Source: Mobilitalea sibirica
GTDB lineage: Bacteria; Bacillota; Clostridia; Lachnospirales; Lachnospiraceae
Assembly: GCF_015999265.1 (NCBI RefSeq)
Contig: NZ_JAEAGR010000010.1
Location: 62,001 to 126,000 of the forward strand
Reading direction: 5' to 3'
Length of the DNA stretch: 64,000 bases
Of this stretch, positions 38,264 through 47,624 are shown piece after piece. Made by a program: the position numbers and the translations under genes. Every line of letters begins with the position of its first letter. Within the stretch, counting starts at the first letter, position 1. The notes under the pieces are model-generated. The model was not told where the DNA came from. It saw only the letters and a list, made by a program, of their open reading frames with translations, and did not search any database.

Positions 38264-39145
38264 TTGAAGGGAAAGATTATCAAAGGTATAGCAGGATTTT
38301 ACTATGTTCATGTACCCAGGGAGAATATAATTTTTGAATGTAAGGCAAAAGGAATTTTTCGCAATCAAAATATCAAACCCCTGGTTGGAGATGATGTAGA
38401 AATTGATACCAATGATCAACCGGAAGGTATCGGTATTATTACGAAGATACTTCCGAGAAAGAATGATTTAATCAGGCCGGCTGTTGCAAATGTTGACCAG
38501 GCTATGGTAATATTTGCAGCGGCGGAGCCTGCTCCGAATTTAAATCTATTAGACCGATTTCTTATCATGATGCAAAAGCAGAAGGTATATACGATTGTAT
38601 GTTTTAATAAAAATGATATCGTATCAGAAAAAGAAATGATATTATTAAAAGAAACTTACCTGCGTTGCGGTTATGAAGTTATTAGTACAAGCATGTTAAA
38701 CAAGGAAGGGTTACCGGATATTACGCAGCTAATCAAGGGGAAAACCACCGTGTTAGCAGGGCCCTCGGGCGTCGGAAAATCCTCCTTGATTAATGTTTTA
38801 CAACCGGATGCCAATATGGAAACCGGGAAAGTTAGTGATAAAATAAAAAGAGGGAAACATACCACGAGACATTCCGAACTAATCTATGTAGAAGATAATA
38901 CCTACATTATGGATACCCCGGGGTTTAGTTCTCTTTATATCAATGAAATTGAAAAAGATGAGTTAAAAGATTATTTTATAGAGTTTAATGAATATGAAGA
39001 CAAATGCAGGTTTATCGGATGTATGCATCTGAATGAACCGGGTTGCGCTGTTAAAGAAGCTCTTAGGGAAGAAAAAATTAGTAAGATAAGATATGAAAAT
39101 TATGTTGATTTGTATAAAGAGTTAAAAGATATCAAGAGGTATTAG
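38264..39145 (+). CDS. rsgA: Ribosome small subunit-dependent GTPase A
   Basis: The 293-residue circularly permuted GTPase acts late in 30S maturation. An OB fold comes first, then motif G4 as FNKNDI, G1 as GPSGVGKSSLIN, G3 as DTPGF, and a C-terminal zinc knuckle CRFIGCMHLNEPGC. The order G4-G1-G3 is the family hallmark. The likely start is TTG 38264, one base after prkC ends and behind GTGGAGGAATAG. Confidence 0.95.
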   Translation: MKGKIIKGIAGFYYVHVPRENIIFECKAKGIFRNQNIKPLVGDDVEIDTNDQPEGIGIITKILPRKNDLIRPAVANVDQAMVIFAAAEPAPNLNLLDRFLIMMQKQKVYTIVCFNKNDIVSEKEMILLKETYLRCGYEVISTSMLNKEGLPDITQLIKGKTTVLAGPSGVGKSSLINVLQPDANMETGKVSDKIKRGKHTTRHSELIYVEDNTYIMDTPGFSSLYINEIEKDELKDYFIEFNEYEDKCRFIGCMHLNEPGCAVKEALREEKISKIRYENYVDLYKELKDIKRY

Positions 39146-39183
39146 TGTTACATCTTTATACTTTGATATGTAAGGAGGACAAC

Positions 39184-39855
39184 ATGATAAAACTGGCTCC
39201 ATCAATATTGGCAGCAGACTTTAATAGATTGGGAGAACAAATCAGTATAGTGGAAGAGGCAGGTGCCAACTATCTTCATATTGATGTAATGGACGGTAAT
39301 TTTGTTCCAAGTATTAGCTTCGGAATGCCGGTAATAGCTTCGATCCGAAAAAAATCGAAGCTTATTTTTGACGTTCACTTAATGATCGAAGAACCCATAA
39401 GATATCTGGAGGTTTTTAAGGAAGCCGGAGCAGATATCATTACCGTACATGTGGAAGCATGTCAGGATTTGCATAAAACTCTGACACAAATTAAGAAATT
39501 AGGATTAAAGGCAGGAGTAACATTAAATCCTGAAACATCATTGGAACGTTTAGGGCATGTTCTTGGAATTGTGGACATGGTATTGATTATGAGTGTGAAA
39601 CCTGGTTTTGGCGGTCAAAGCTTTCTGCCGGAAACTCTGGATAAAATAATAAACCTTAAGAAAATAGCCGTTCAAAACGGTTTTAATTTTGATATAGAGG
39701 TTGATGGTGGTATTACGAAAGCGAATGTTATCGATGTACTGAAGGCAGGAGCAAATGTAATTGTATCCGGAACCTCTGTGTTTGGCGGTAATATCAAAGA
39801 GAATGTAACGGACTATCAGAATATATTTGCTGAATTCAAACAGGGGATTTCATAA
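39184..39855 (+). CDS. rpe: Ribulose-phosphate 3-epimerase
   Basis: The 223-residue TIM-barrel enzyme interconverts ribulose 5-phosphate and xylulose 5-phosphate. It shows LAPSILAADFNRLGEQI, the metal ligands in HIDVMDGNFVPSISFG and FDVHLMIEEP, and GFGGQSFLPETLDKI with the late EVDGGI aspartate. ATG 39184 follows AAGGAGG. Its 3' side carries the palindromic element. Confidence 0.95.
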   Translation: MIKLAPSILAADFNRLGEQISIVEEAGANYLHIDVMDGNFVPSISFGMPVIASIRKKSKLIFDVHLMIEEPIRYLEVFKEAGADIITVHVEACQDLHKTLTQIKKLGLKAGVTLNPETSLERLGHVLGIVDMVLIMSVKPGFGGQSFLPETLDKIINLKKIAVQNGFNFDIEVDGGITKANVIDVLKAGANVIVSGTSVFGGNIKENVTDYQNIFAEFKQGIS

Positions 39856-39885
39856 GTGAGAAAGAGTTGGTTTTATAGATGATTA

Positions 39886-39997
39886 AAGTGTCAAAAGTGC
39901 TGCGCACTTGTTTATTGCTATCCTATAACTCTATTACAAGTGGACTTGTATAGCGTTATAGGATAGCAATAAAGCACCTTCGGTGCTTTCGACACTT
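39886..39997. repeat. 112-bp palindromic MITE-like element
   Basis: The ends AAGTGTC and GACACTT are exact inverted repeats, and the element is flanked by TGATTA at 39880-39885 and 39998-40003, as expected for a 6-bp target duplication. Inside, 39912-39929 pairs exactly with 39955-39972 (18 bp) around a further imperfect arm, and two small hairpins flank it (39895-39909 and 39972-39988). No reading frame is encoded. It could also end rpe transcription. Confidence 0.6.
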
Positions 39998-40032
39998 TGA
40001 TTAATATTCTGGAACAGAGGATTCGTGATGAT

Positions 40033-40704
40033 ATGAACGAAAACAATAAGACGATCAATAATAACATATTAATAATCACCGGTGGACATGTAGACGAGGA
40101 ATTCTTAAAACATCAGGTTTTAAAGACACCTTATACTATGGTGATTGCTGCGGATCATGGATTAATTGCAGCTGATCAGCTGAAACTCTCCCTGGATTAT
40201 ATTGTAGGCGATTTTGATTCGGTTTCTCATACCCTTCTTAAAAAATACCAGGAGATATCGACACCCATTAAGACATTTCCAACGGAAAAAGATAAGACAG
40301 ATACGCAGATAGCAATTGAATTAGCGTTGATGCATAATCCTTCGAATATCGATATAGTTGGTGCAACAGGAAGCAGAATGGATCATGTACTGGCGAATAT
40401 CCACCTATTGATGCTTCCAATGCAATTGAATGTCAGTGCCGGTATGATTGATTCTAACAATAAGATATATCTTAAGAATAAAAGTTTTACAATAAAAAGA
40501 AACAATCAATTTGGTAACTATGTTTCCTTAATTCCCTTTACAGATAAGGTCACTGAGTTGACACTTAAGGGCTTTAAGTATCCTCTTAACAATGTTACTC
40601 TGATAGCAGGTAACAGCCTTGGTATCAGCAATGAAATAATAGAGGAAGAAGCATTTGTTGATTTCTTAGAGGGAAGTCTGATCGTAATCGAAGCAAGAGA
40701 TTAG
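40033..40704 (+). CDS. thiN: Thiamine pyrophosphokinase
   Basis: The 223-residue enzyme transfers pyrophosphate from ATP to thiamine. The family motifs are present: AADHGL near the start, VGDFDSV for metal binding, PTEKDKTDTQIAIELAL, and GATGSRMDHVLANI. An upstream TTG at 39997 would begin inside the palindromic element and lacks a ribosome site, so I use ATG 40033, behind AGAGGA. It closes the rsgA-rpe-thiN series. Confidence 0.93.
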   Translation: MNENNKTINNNILIITGGHVDEEFLKHQVLKTPYTMVIAADHGLIAADQLKLSLDYIVGDFDSVSHTLLKKYQEISTPIKTFPTEKDKTDTQIAIELALMHNPSNIDIVGATGSRMDHVLANIHLLMLPMQLNVSAGMIDSNNKIYLKNKSFTIKRNNQFGNYVSLIPFTDKVTELTLKGFKYPLNNVTLIAGNSLGISNEIIEEEAFVDFLEGSLIVIEARD

Positions 40705-40906
40705 AGGCTAAGTACTTAAATATGTATTTTTAGAATGAAAAGAATAAAAGTAAGTATAAGCAGAACATGAAAATATGATCTAATAACATTTAGAGTAGAA
40801 CATTCTTAACGGTAAGTATTAATATAACAGTTAGAGTTTTATGATTAATAAGATATAATCTAATATTATAAATAAATAAGAAACTGTGTAAGGAAGGAAG
40901 ACACCA

Positions 40907-42001
40907 ATGAAATTAGGTATTGTGGGTTTACCCAATGTAGGAAAAAGTACACTTTTTAATTCTTTAACAAAGGCAGGTGCAGAATCTGCCAATTATCCCT
41001 TTTGTACAATAGATCCCAATGTCGGAATTGTTCCGGTTCCCGATGAAAGGTTAAAAGTTCTGGGAGATTTATACCACTCGGAGAAAGTAATTCCGGCCAC
41101 AATTGAATTTGTTGATATTGCAGGATTAGTAAAAGGAGCCTCTAAGGGTGAGGGACTGGGTAATCAGTTTTTGTCCAATATTCGTGAGGTAGATGCGATT
41201 GTTCATGTGGTTCGTTGCTTTGATGATAGCAATGTCATTCATGTGGATGGTTCTGTAAATCCACTGCGGGACATTGAAACTATTAATTTAGAGCTGATAT
41301 TCTCTGATATAGAGATTTTGGAAAGAAGAATAGCCAGAACCTCCAAGGGAGCGAAAAATGACAAAGCCTTAGCAAAGGAATTGGAGTTATTGCAAAGATT
41401 AAAGGCTTACTTAGAAGAGGGTAAAATGGCAAAAAGTTTCTCTGTAGAAGAAGATGAACGGGAGCTGATGAAAGACTATAATCTTTTGACGGATAAACCG
41501 GTAATCTATGCGGCGAATGTAAAAGAAGATGATCTGGCTGACGAGGGAGAAAACAATGAGTATGTGAAAGCAGTCAGAACTTTTGCTGCAGAAGAAAATT
41601 CTGAGGCGTTTGTTATATGTGCTCAAATTGAACAGGAGATTGCTGAACTGGACGACGATGAGAAAAAGATGTTTTTGGAGGAACTAGGACTTAGTGAATC
41701 CGGACTTGAAAAACTAATTAAGGCAAGCTATCGTCTCTTAGGTCTTATCAGTTATCTGACCGCAGGTCCGAAGGAAACCAGGGCTTGGACGATTACGGTT
41801 GGTACCAAAGCACCTCAGGCTGCAGGTAAAATCCATACGGATTTTGAGAGAGGCTTTATTCGTGCAGAAATAGTAAATTATAAGAACCTTGTAGAGTGCG
41901 GAAGCTATAATGCGGCTAAAGAAAAGGGACTGGTACGTTCTGAGGGTAAGGAATATATTGTTCAGGACGGAGATGTAATCCTTTTCCGCTTTAATGTATA
42001 A
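40907..42001 (+). CDS. ychF: Redox-linked ribosome-binding ATPase of the Obg superfamily
   Basis: The 364-residue YchF/OLA1 protein shows the nucleotide site GLPNVGKSTLFN, the switch region NYPFCTIDPN, DIAGLVKGASKGEGL and the C-terminal TGS domain with HTDFERGFIRAEI. The NKxD motif is absent (YAANVKEDDL instead), in keeping with the ATP preference of the family. ATG 40907 follows AAGGAAGG. A coiled coil occupies about residues 125-200. Confidence 0.95.
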   Translation: MKLGIVGLPNVGKSTLFNSLTKAGAESANYPFCTIDPNVGIVPVPDERLKVLGDLYHSEKVIPATIEFVDIAGLVKGASKGEGLGNQFLSNIREVDAIVHVVRCFDDSNVIHVDGSVNPLRDIETINLELIFSDIEILERRIARTSKGAKNDKALAKELELLQRLKAYLEEGKMAKSFSVEEDERELMKDYNLLTDKPVIYAANVKEDDLADEGENNEYVKAVRTFAAEENSEAFVICAQIEQEIAELDDDEKKMFLEELGLSESGLEKLIKASYRLLGLISYLTAGPKETRAWTITVGTKAPQAAGKIHTDFERGFIRAEIVNYKNLVECGSYNAAKEKGLVRSEGKEYIVQDGDVILFRFNV

Positions 42002-42082
42002 ATGAAATGAAACCTATGAGAAACAATATCTAACGACGAAACTTTGATATAATTGAAAATATTATGAAATGTGGTGAATTGA

Positions 42083-43015
42083 ATGGAGATGTTATTAAGT
42101 ACCAGTATCAGATTCCCAAACCTGGGCATAGAACTTCCTAATGTACCGTCCGGTATTAATGTATTTGGGTTTCATATAGCTTACTATGGAATCGTGATTG
42201 GTATAGGAATGCTTGCAGGTTGGTTGATTGCCGAATGGATGGCAAAGAAGACAGGACAGAGTACGGAAATCTATCTGGATTTTGCTTTGGTGGCTATCGT
42301 TGTTTCCGTTATATTTACAAGACTATTCTATGTGTTATTCTCCCTGGATGAGTTTAAAGACAATCCCTGGGAGGTATTTAACTTAAGAAGTGGCGGTCTC
42401 ATGATATATGGTGGTATTATCGGTGCGATTCTAACGGCAATTGTATATACCAGAATAAAGAAGTATTCCTTCTGGCTCTTAGCGGATACCGGCTGTATCG
42501 GATTGGTTACGGGGCAGATGATTGGCCGTTGGGGGAATTTCTTCAACCGGGAAGCCTTTGGAAAGTATACCGATGGATTATTTGCGATGCAGCTGGATAA
42601 AAGAGATGTTCCTTATGATTTCAGAATGTCCGAACCAAACCTTCTGGATAAATATGCAGGAAAGGAAGCGGCTTATGAAAGAATTATGGAAATTAGGAAT
42701 AATCCGGCATTCGTGGATGGAATTGAATATATCCAGGTCCATCCTACCTTTCTGTATGAATCCTTATGGAATCTTGGTCTGTTAATCTTTTTAATCGTAT
42801 TTACCAAACATAAGAAATTCGATGGTGAGATAATTATGTTATATTTGGCCGGGTATGGTATGGGAAGAATATGGATTGAAGGACTACGAACCGATCAGTT
42901 ATTTTTATGGGGTACCTCCATTCCGATCTCACAGCTGTTGTCCGGTGTACTGGTAATAGCATCCTTTGCATTTATTATTTATAAAAGAAGTAAGAGAAAG
43001 AAATTATCAGCTTAA
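42083..43015 (+). CDS. lgt: Prolipoprotein diacylglyceryl transferase
   Basis: The 310-residue membrane enzyme transfers diacylglycerol to the lipobox cysteine of prolipoproteins. The Lgt signature GRWGNFFNREAFG is present, as are RSGGLMIYGG with the essential His/Arg region nearby and HPTFLYESLWNL. About seven hydrophobic segments are visible. A 40-residue loop (about 168-208) after the signature is typical of Gram-positive forms. It is followed by a strong terminator, so it is not part of the dcw operon. Confidence 0.94.
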   Translation: MEMLLSTSIRFPNLGIELPNVPSGINVFGFHIAYYGIVIGIGMLAGWLIAEWMAKKTGQSTEIYLDFALVAIVVSVIFTRLFYVLFSLDEFKDNPWEVFNLRSGGLMIYGGIIGAILTAIVYTRIKKYSFWLLADTGCIGLVTGQMIGRWGNFFNREAFGKYTDGLFAMQLDKRDVPYDFRMSEPNLLDKYAGKEAAYERIMEIRNNPAFVDGIEYIQVHPTFLYESLWNLGLLIFLIVFTKHKKFDGEIIMLYLAGYGMGRIWIEGLRTDQLFLWGTSIPISQLLSGVLVIASFAFIIYKRSKRKKLSA

Positions 43016-43122
43016 AACCTTATATCGGGACTAATTTACTATATTCGAGGGTTTTAACAATATATTGACATATTTTGTTCGATTTTTATGCCGAACACAA
43101 CATATTGTAAATTATTATAAAA

Positions 43123-43176
43123 AAAGCGCAGAATTCCTTATAATTAAGGACATTCTGTGCTTTATTTTTTTTTTTT
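43123..43176 (+). terminator. Strong intrinsic terminator between lgt and mraZ
   Basis: Arms at 43123-43140 and 43146-43163 pair (AAAGCGCAGAAT against ATTCTGTGCTTT with one mismatch, plus CCTTA/TAAGG). They are followed by a run of 14 T interrupted by one A. Confidence 0.85.
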
Positions 43177-43180
43177 ACCC

Positions 43181-43209
43181 TTGATATATTCCCAATTTTA
43201 TAATAAAAT
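43181..43209 (+). promoter_or_regulatory. Sigma-A promoter of the dcw operon
   Basis: TTGATA (43181-43186) and TAAAAT (43204-43209) are separated by 17 bases, directly after the lgt terminator and 160 bases before mraZ. The expected transcription start (about 43216) abuts the GTGG boxes. Confidence 0.7.
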
Positions 43210-43219
43210 GTACCTATAA

Positions 43220-43249
43220 GTGGAGCGAAGTGGTGAAAAGTGGTGCAAA
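43220..43249 (+). promoter_or_regulatory. MraZ operator: three GTGG boxes at 10-bp steps
   Basis: GTGGAG at 43220, GTGGTG at 43230 and GTGGTG at 43240 repeat with an exact 10-base period. A further GTGGT at 43261 is out of register. MraZ binds spaced G-rich direct repeats ahead of its own gene in several bacteria; the placement just after the promoter suggests autorepression. Confidence 0.75.
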
Positions 43250-43366
43250 TGTCCACTAAAGTGGTACGAGCTACCTGATAACCAAGAGTAGTTTGGCCAT
43301 ACATAAGGATTACCATACTAACCACTATGACAGTAAATGGTATTGAGATATAAGAGGGTGCGCCAT

Positions 43367-43795
43367 ATGTTTATGGGGGAATTCAATCATTCGATTGATG
43401 CAAAAGGAAGAATTATCATACCATCAAAATTCCGGGATGACTTAGGTGAAGATTTTGTGATTACTCTGGGTTTGGACGGATGTCTTTTTGTATACCCGAA
43501 TAAGGAATGGCAAATCTTTGTAGAAAAGTTAATGACGCTTCCGGGAACTAAAGAAGCAAGAAAACTTCAACGTTACTTTATGGCAGGAGCCGCTGCATGT
43601 GAAACGGACAAGCAGGGAAGAATATTAATACCGGCGAAACTTCGGGAAAGTGCATCCCTGGACAAGGATATTGTATTTGTAGGCGTTTTAAATAAAATTG
43701 AGATTTGGAATAAGGAACGTTGGGAAAGCAATAACGATTATGATGATGTAGATGCGATTGCCGAACACATGTCGGAATACGGAATAAGCTTTTAA
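43367..43795 (+). CDS. mraZ: Transcriptional regulator MraZ
   Basis: The 142-residue protein contains two AbrB-like repeats, each with the DxxGR core: HSIDAKGRIIIPSKFRDDL (about residue 8) and ETDKQGRILIPAKLRESA (about residue 82). It forms a ring that binds repeats in the dcw promoter and controls division genes. ATG 43367 follows AGAGGGTG at 43353-43360; ATG 43373 is an alternative start. Its target boxes are upstream. Confidence 0.93.
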   Translation: MFMGEFNHSIDAKGRIIIPSKFRDDLGEDFVITLGLDGCLFVYPNKEWQIFVEKLMTLPGTKEARKLQRYFMAGAAACETDKQGRILIPAKLRESASLDKDIVFVGVLNKIEIWNKERWESNNDYDDVDAIAEHMSEYGISF

Positions 43796-43804
43796 GGAGC
43801 TAAG

Positions 43805-44737
43805 ATGACATTTAAACATATATCAATCTTGTTAGATGAAACAATTGAACATTTAAATATTAATCCTGAGGGTATCTATGTGGATGGAACCTTAGGAGGT
43901 GGAGGACACTCCTATGAAATCGCCAAAAGACTGACCGACGGAAGGCTGATTGGAATTGATCAGGATGAAGCAGCGATACAGGCAGCCAAAGATCGACTCT
44001 CTGATTTTAGGGACAAGGTAACGATCGTCAGGAGCAATTACAGTGAGATGGGCGAGGTATTAAAGGAACTGGGAATACCTAAGGTGAATGGAATTTTATT
44101 GGACCTTGGTGTTTCATCTTATCAACTGGATACTCCGGAGAGGGGATTTTCCTATAAGGAGGATGCTCCTCTTGATATGAGAATGGATACCAGAGCATCA
44201 ATAACGGCTAAAGATATCATTAATAACTATAGCGAAATGGAGCTTTATCGTATTATTAGAGATTACGGAGAAGATAAATTTGCTAAGAATATAGCGAAGC
44301 ATATCGTTCGTATGAGAGAGGAAAAGCCCTTAGAAACCACCTTTGAACTGACAGAAGCTGTAAAGGCGGCAATTCCGATGAAACTAAGAATAAATACCGG
44401 TCATCCTGCCAAGAGAACCTTTCAGGCAATTAGAATAGAGCTTAACAAAGAATTAGATGTGTTAAAGGACACTCTACAGGATATGATAGATTTACTTTCC
44501 CCCGGGGGAAGATTGTGTATTATAACCTTTCACTCTTTGGAAGACCGAATTGTGAAAAGTATATTTAAAACAAATGAGAATCCTTGTATCTGTCCACCCG
44601 GCTTTCCTGTATGTGTTTGTGGAAAAGAGCCGAGCGGCAAGGTGATTACCAGAAAACCCATTCTTCCTTCTATGGAAGAAATAGAATACAATAAAAGATC
44701 AAAAAGTGCAAAGTTAAGAGTATTTGAAAAAAACTGA
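43805..44737 (+). CDS. rsmH: 16S rRNA m4C1402 methyltransferase
   Basis: The 310-residue enzyme (formerly MraW) shows [14 protein letters not shown] for SAM binding, [18 protein letters not shown], and the long final region [14 protein letters not shown]. It methylates the N4 of C1402 in the P site. ATG 43805 follows AAGGAGC, nine bases after mraZ. All expected motifs are present. Confidence 0.95.
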   Translation: MTFKHISILLDETIEHLNINPEGIYVDGTLGGGGHSYEIAKRLTDGRLIGIDQDEAAIQAAKDRLSDFRDKVTIVRSNYSEMGEVLKELGIPKVNGILLDLGVSSYQLDTPERGFSYKEDAPLDMRMDTRASITAKDIINNYSEMELYRIIRDYGEDKFAKNIAKHIVRMREEKPLETTFELTEAVKAAIPMKLRINTGHPAKRTFQAIRIELNKELDVLKDTLQDMIDLLSPGGRLCIITFHSLEDRIVKSIFKTNENPCICPPGFPVCVCGKEPSGKVITRKPILPSMEEIEYNKRSKSAKLRVFEKN

Positions 44738-44824
44738 TGAGAAAGACATGAGTAAATTTGTTTAAATGGAAGTAAACAAATGACAGTAATATGGCATAAG
44801 GTAGCGGAAAGAGGGGTTTATTGC

Positions 44825-45313
44825 ATGGAGGCGAACAATAAACGATATCATCAATATGGGAAAGTACGGACAAGCTACGTGGAAGGTAACACAGCCCGTA
44901 AACTAAATGCTGTGCCAGACATAAGGAGAGAGGAACAATCATTTGAAATTCCTTCTAGACGTCGACAGGAGCACAGATATCCAAGGGCCTTAACCGGAAT
45001 GAATATAGCTTCCCTTTTTGTGCTTACGATAGCGATTGTAACAACCTTGTATGTATGTGTGGATTATCTAAAGTTGCAGTATAATGTAAGTCGAATGGAA
45101 AAGAATATTATTACTCTGGAGCATACACTGACAACTTTATCAAATAGTAATGATGCTGCTTATGAACAGATCAATACAGCCTATGATTTGGGATACGTAT
45201 ATCAGGTCGCTGTAGAAGAGTTGGGAATGGTATATCCTGATAAGAATACCGTAATCACATACCAAAGCAGTGAAGATAGTTATATCAGACAGTTTGAAGA
45301 TATTCCTGAATAA
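44825..45313 (+). CDS. ftsL: FtsL-like bitopic cell division protein
   Basis: The 162-residue protein has a basic N-terminal cytoplasmic part of about 58 residues, one membrane helix (about 59-80, IASLFVLTIAIVTTLYVCV), and a periplasmic heptad-rich segment (about 82-115) with a conserved LGY/LGM pattern after it. This is the FtsL/septum-initiator topology, expected to bridge the FtsQ and FtsW-FtsI complexes. ATG 44825 is behind GAAAGAGGGG. The identity rests on topology and its place between rsmH and ftsI, since sequence conservation is low. Confidence 0.75.
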   Translation: MEANNKRYHQYGKVRTSYVEGNTARKLNAVPDIRREEQSFEIPSRRRQEHRYPRALTGMNIASLFVLTIAIVTTLYVCVDYLKLQYNVSRMEKNIITLEHTLTTLSNSNDAAYEQINTAYDLGYVYQVAVEELGMVYPDKNTVITYQSSEDSYIRQFEDIPE

Positions 45314-45344
45314 AATCTTGCAGAAGTTACGAGGTTAATACACT

Positions 45345-47570
45345 ATGGAAAAATCATCAGCAAAGCTTATAAAAAAATTCTCATCACGAATGCAAGCAAG
45401 GCTTTTGCTTGTATTTTGTGTTATTACTCTTTTGTTGGTAGGATTGATTGGCAGATTAGTATATATCATGCAAACTGACGGTGAACGTTATGCCAAGCAG
45501 GTTCTATCCAGACAATCTTATGTGAGTGCTGTATTGCCTTACAAACGAGGCGAAATACTTGATCGGAACGGAACCGTACTTGCCCGAAGCGAATTAAGAT
45601 ATAAGTTAATACTGGATCCCAAAAATCTTTTAATGAACGCAGAGTATATACCTCCAACCTTAATTGCATTGAAAGATCATTTTAATATCCCAGAAGAGAC
45701 CGTTCGGGAAATACTTGATAAGAGACCGAACAGTCAATATACGATTCTGGCAAAAAATCTGAATTATAAGGAAATGAATGATTTTAAAGCTTTCATGGAA
45801 AAGAACTCAGCTGTGAAGAGTGTATGGTTTGAGGAGGAATATGTTAGAACGTATCCCTACGGTACACTTGCCAGTGATTTAATTGGTTTTACTTCTACGG
45901 ATAACAGGGGATTTTTTGGAATTGAGGAGTATTACAATGAGGAACTTAACGGAACTAATGGCAGGGAGTACGGTTATTACGACTCATCTTTAAATATTGA
46001 AAGAATTGTTAAGAAACCGGAAAATGGTCATTCAATTGTTACTACGATAGATTCTAATGTTCAGAGAATTATACAAAAACACATCAAGGAATTTAATGAA
46101 GAAACCGGAAGTTTAAATATCGGTGTTCTCGTAATGAACCCCAATGACGGGGGCATCATTGCCATGGCTTCAAATAAGGAATATGACTTAAATAACCCAA
46201 GAAGCTTAGAAGGAATTATCCCCGAAGAAGAATTGCAGGCTATGACACCGGAACAAAAGCTAGAAGCGCTCAATAAACTATGGAGAAATGATGCAATCAG
46301 CAGCGGATACGAGCCGGGTTCCACCTTTAAGCCAATTACGGTTGCTTCTGCTTTAGAAGAGGCCATAATTAACGAAAACACAACGTTTCATTGTGATGGC
46401 GGGGAAGAGGTTGGTGGATGGTACATAAAGTGTAGCAATGTAAACGGCCATGGAGAGGTAACCCTTGAGGAAGCCTTAATGAAATCCTGTAATGATGCTT
46501 TGATGCAGATTGCTGCAGCGGAAGGAAGAGATATCTTCTATCGTTATCAAAATTATTTTGAGTTTGGAAGAAAGACCGGAATAGATCTACCCGGTGAGGA
46601 AGCCGGTATTATAACTGCACTTCAAAATCTTAATGCAACAGAACTTGCTACAGCAAGCTTTGGGCAGACCTTTAATGTAACAATGATTCAAATGGCAGCG
46701 GCATATTCCTCTCTCGTAAACGGAGGAAAATACTTTCAGCCCCATGTAATGCAACAGATTATTAATGATTCCGGAGCCACTGTAAAACAGATGGATCAAT
46801 TGTTAATAAGACAAACAGTTTCTAAGGAAACCTCTGAATTCATTCAAAAAGCCATGTATCAAACCGTAGAAGTAGGAACTGCAAAAGGTGCTAAGGTAGA
46901 GGGCTATGCAATTGGAGGTAAGACCGGTACAGCGCAAAAGTATCCAAGGGATGCAAAAACCTATCTGGTTTCTTTCTTAGGAGCAGTACCTGCGATTAAC
47001 CCTGAGATTGTAATTTATGTTATCATTGATGAACCGCAGAATGTTCCCAGACAGGATAACAGTTCTATTGCAACAGAGTTCGCCGGTAGAATCTTAAAAG
47101 AAATTCTACCTACGCTGGGAATTTATCCTGAGGGAGAGATCGACTATCTACTTCCCACGAATGAGGAGGATCAAGATAATAATAACGATGATCCGGATAA
47201 TAATGGGCAGGATGATAACACGGATAATATGGATAATACTAATAATACAGATAGTTCAGGGGATACACAGACAGATAACGGTCAAAATAATGAAACCTCT
47301 GGTTCTGATTCCGATCATAACGACGGAGATAATTCTGCTACAGATGATGCAGATGAAGTTGGTGATATATCCGGTGAAGGTAACGCAGATGTTACTGGAG
47401 AAACGGAGACAAATACGGAAACAGATACTAATACAACAACGGATTTGAACACGAATACGGACATTTCCGAAGAAGAGTTAATAAATTCGGAAGGAGAAAT
47501 GGAGGATGATGAGTGGTTCTTCGATGAAGAAGAGTTTAATGGAGCCGCAATTGGACCAATGGATGAATAA
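45345..47570 (+). CDS. ftsI: Division-type class B penicillin-binding protein with acidic tail
   Basis: The 741-residue transpeptidase has a cytosolic leader and membrane helix (about 20-42), a dimerisation domain (KRGEILDRNGTVLA start) and the catalytic domain with Ser326 in GSTFKPIT, SCN at 381-383 and KTGTAQ from Lys526. The catalytic domain ends near residue 590. The last 140 residues are a low-complexity tail rich in Asn, Asp and Thr (NTNNTDSSGDTQTDNG type), followed by an acidic end. FtsI proteins rarely carry such a tail. It precedes the spoVD-like gene, so the cluster has two class B enzymes. Confidence 0.92.
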   Translation: MEKSSAKLIKKFSSRMQARLLLVFCVITLLLVGLIGRLVYIMQTDGERYAKQVLSRQSYVSAVLPYKRGEILDRNGTVLARSELRYKLILDPKNLLMNAEYIPPTLIALKDHFNIPEETVREILDKRPNSQYTILAKNLNYKEMNDFKAFMEKNSAVKSVWFEEEYVRTYPYGTLASDLIGFTSTDNRGFFGIEEYYNEELNGTNGREYGYYDSSLNIERIVKKPENGHSIVTTIDSNVQRIIQKHIKEFNEETGSLNIGVLVMNPNDGGIIAMASNKEYDLNNPRSLEGIIPEEELQAMTPEQKLEALNKLWRNDAISSGYEPGSTFKPITVASALEEAIINENTTFHCDGGEEVGGWYIKCSNVNGHGEVTLEEALMKSCNDALMQIAAAEGRDIFYRYQNYFEFGRKTGIDLPGEEAGIITALQNLNATELATASFGQTFNVTMIQMAAAYSSLVNGGKYFQPHVMQQIINDSGATVKQMDQLLIRQTVSKETSEFIQKAMYQTVEVGTAKGAKVEGYAIGGKTGTAQKYPRDAKTYLVSFLGAVPAINPEIVIYVIIDEPQNVPRQDNSSIATEFAGRILKEILPTLGIYPEGEIDYLLPTNEEDQDNNNDDPDNNGQDDNTDNMDNTNNTDSSGDTQTDNGQNNETSGSDSDHNDGDNSATDDADEVGDISGEGNADVTGETETNTETDTNTTTDLNTNTDISEEELINSEGEMEDDEWFFDEEEFNGAAIGPMDE

Positions 47571-47624
47571 AGACGTTACATTTGTAATAAAATGAAACGA
47601 TAAGATATACAAGGTTTGGTTTGA

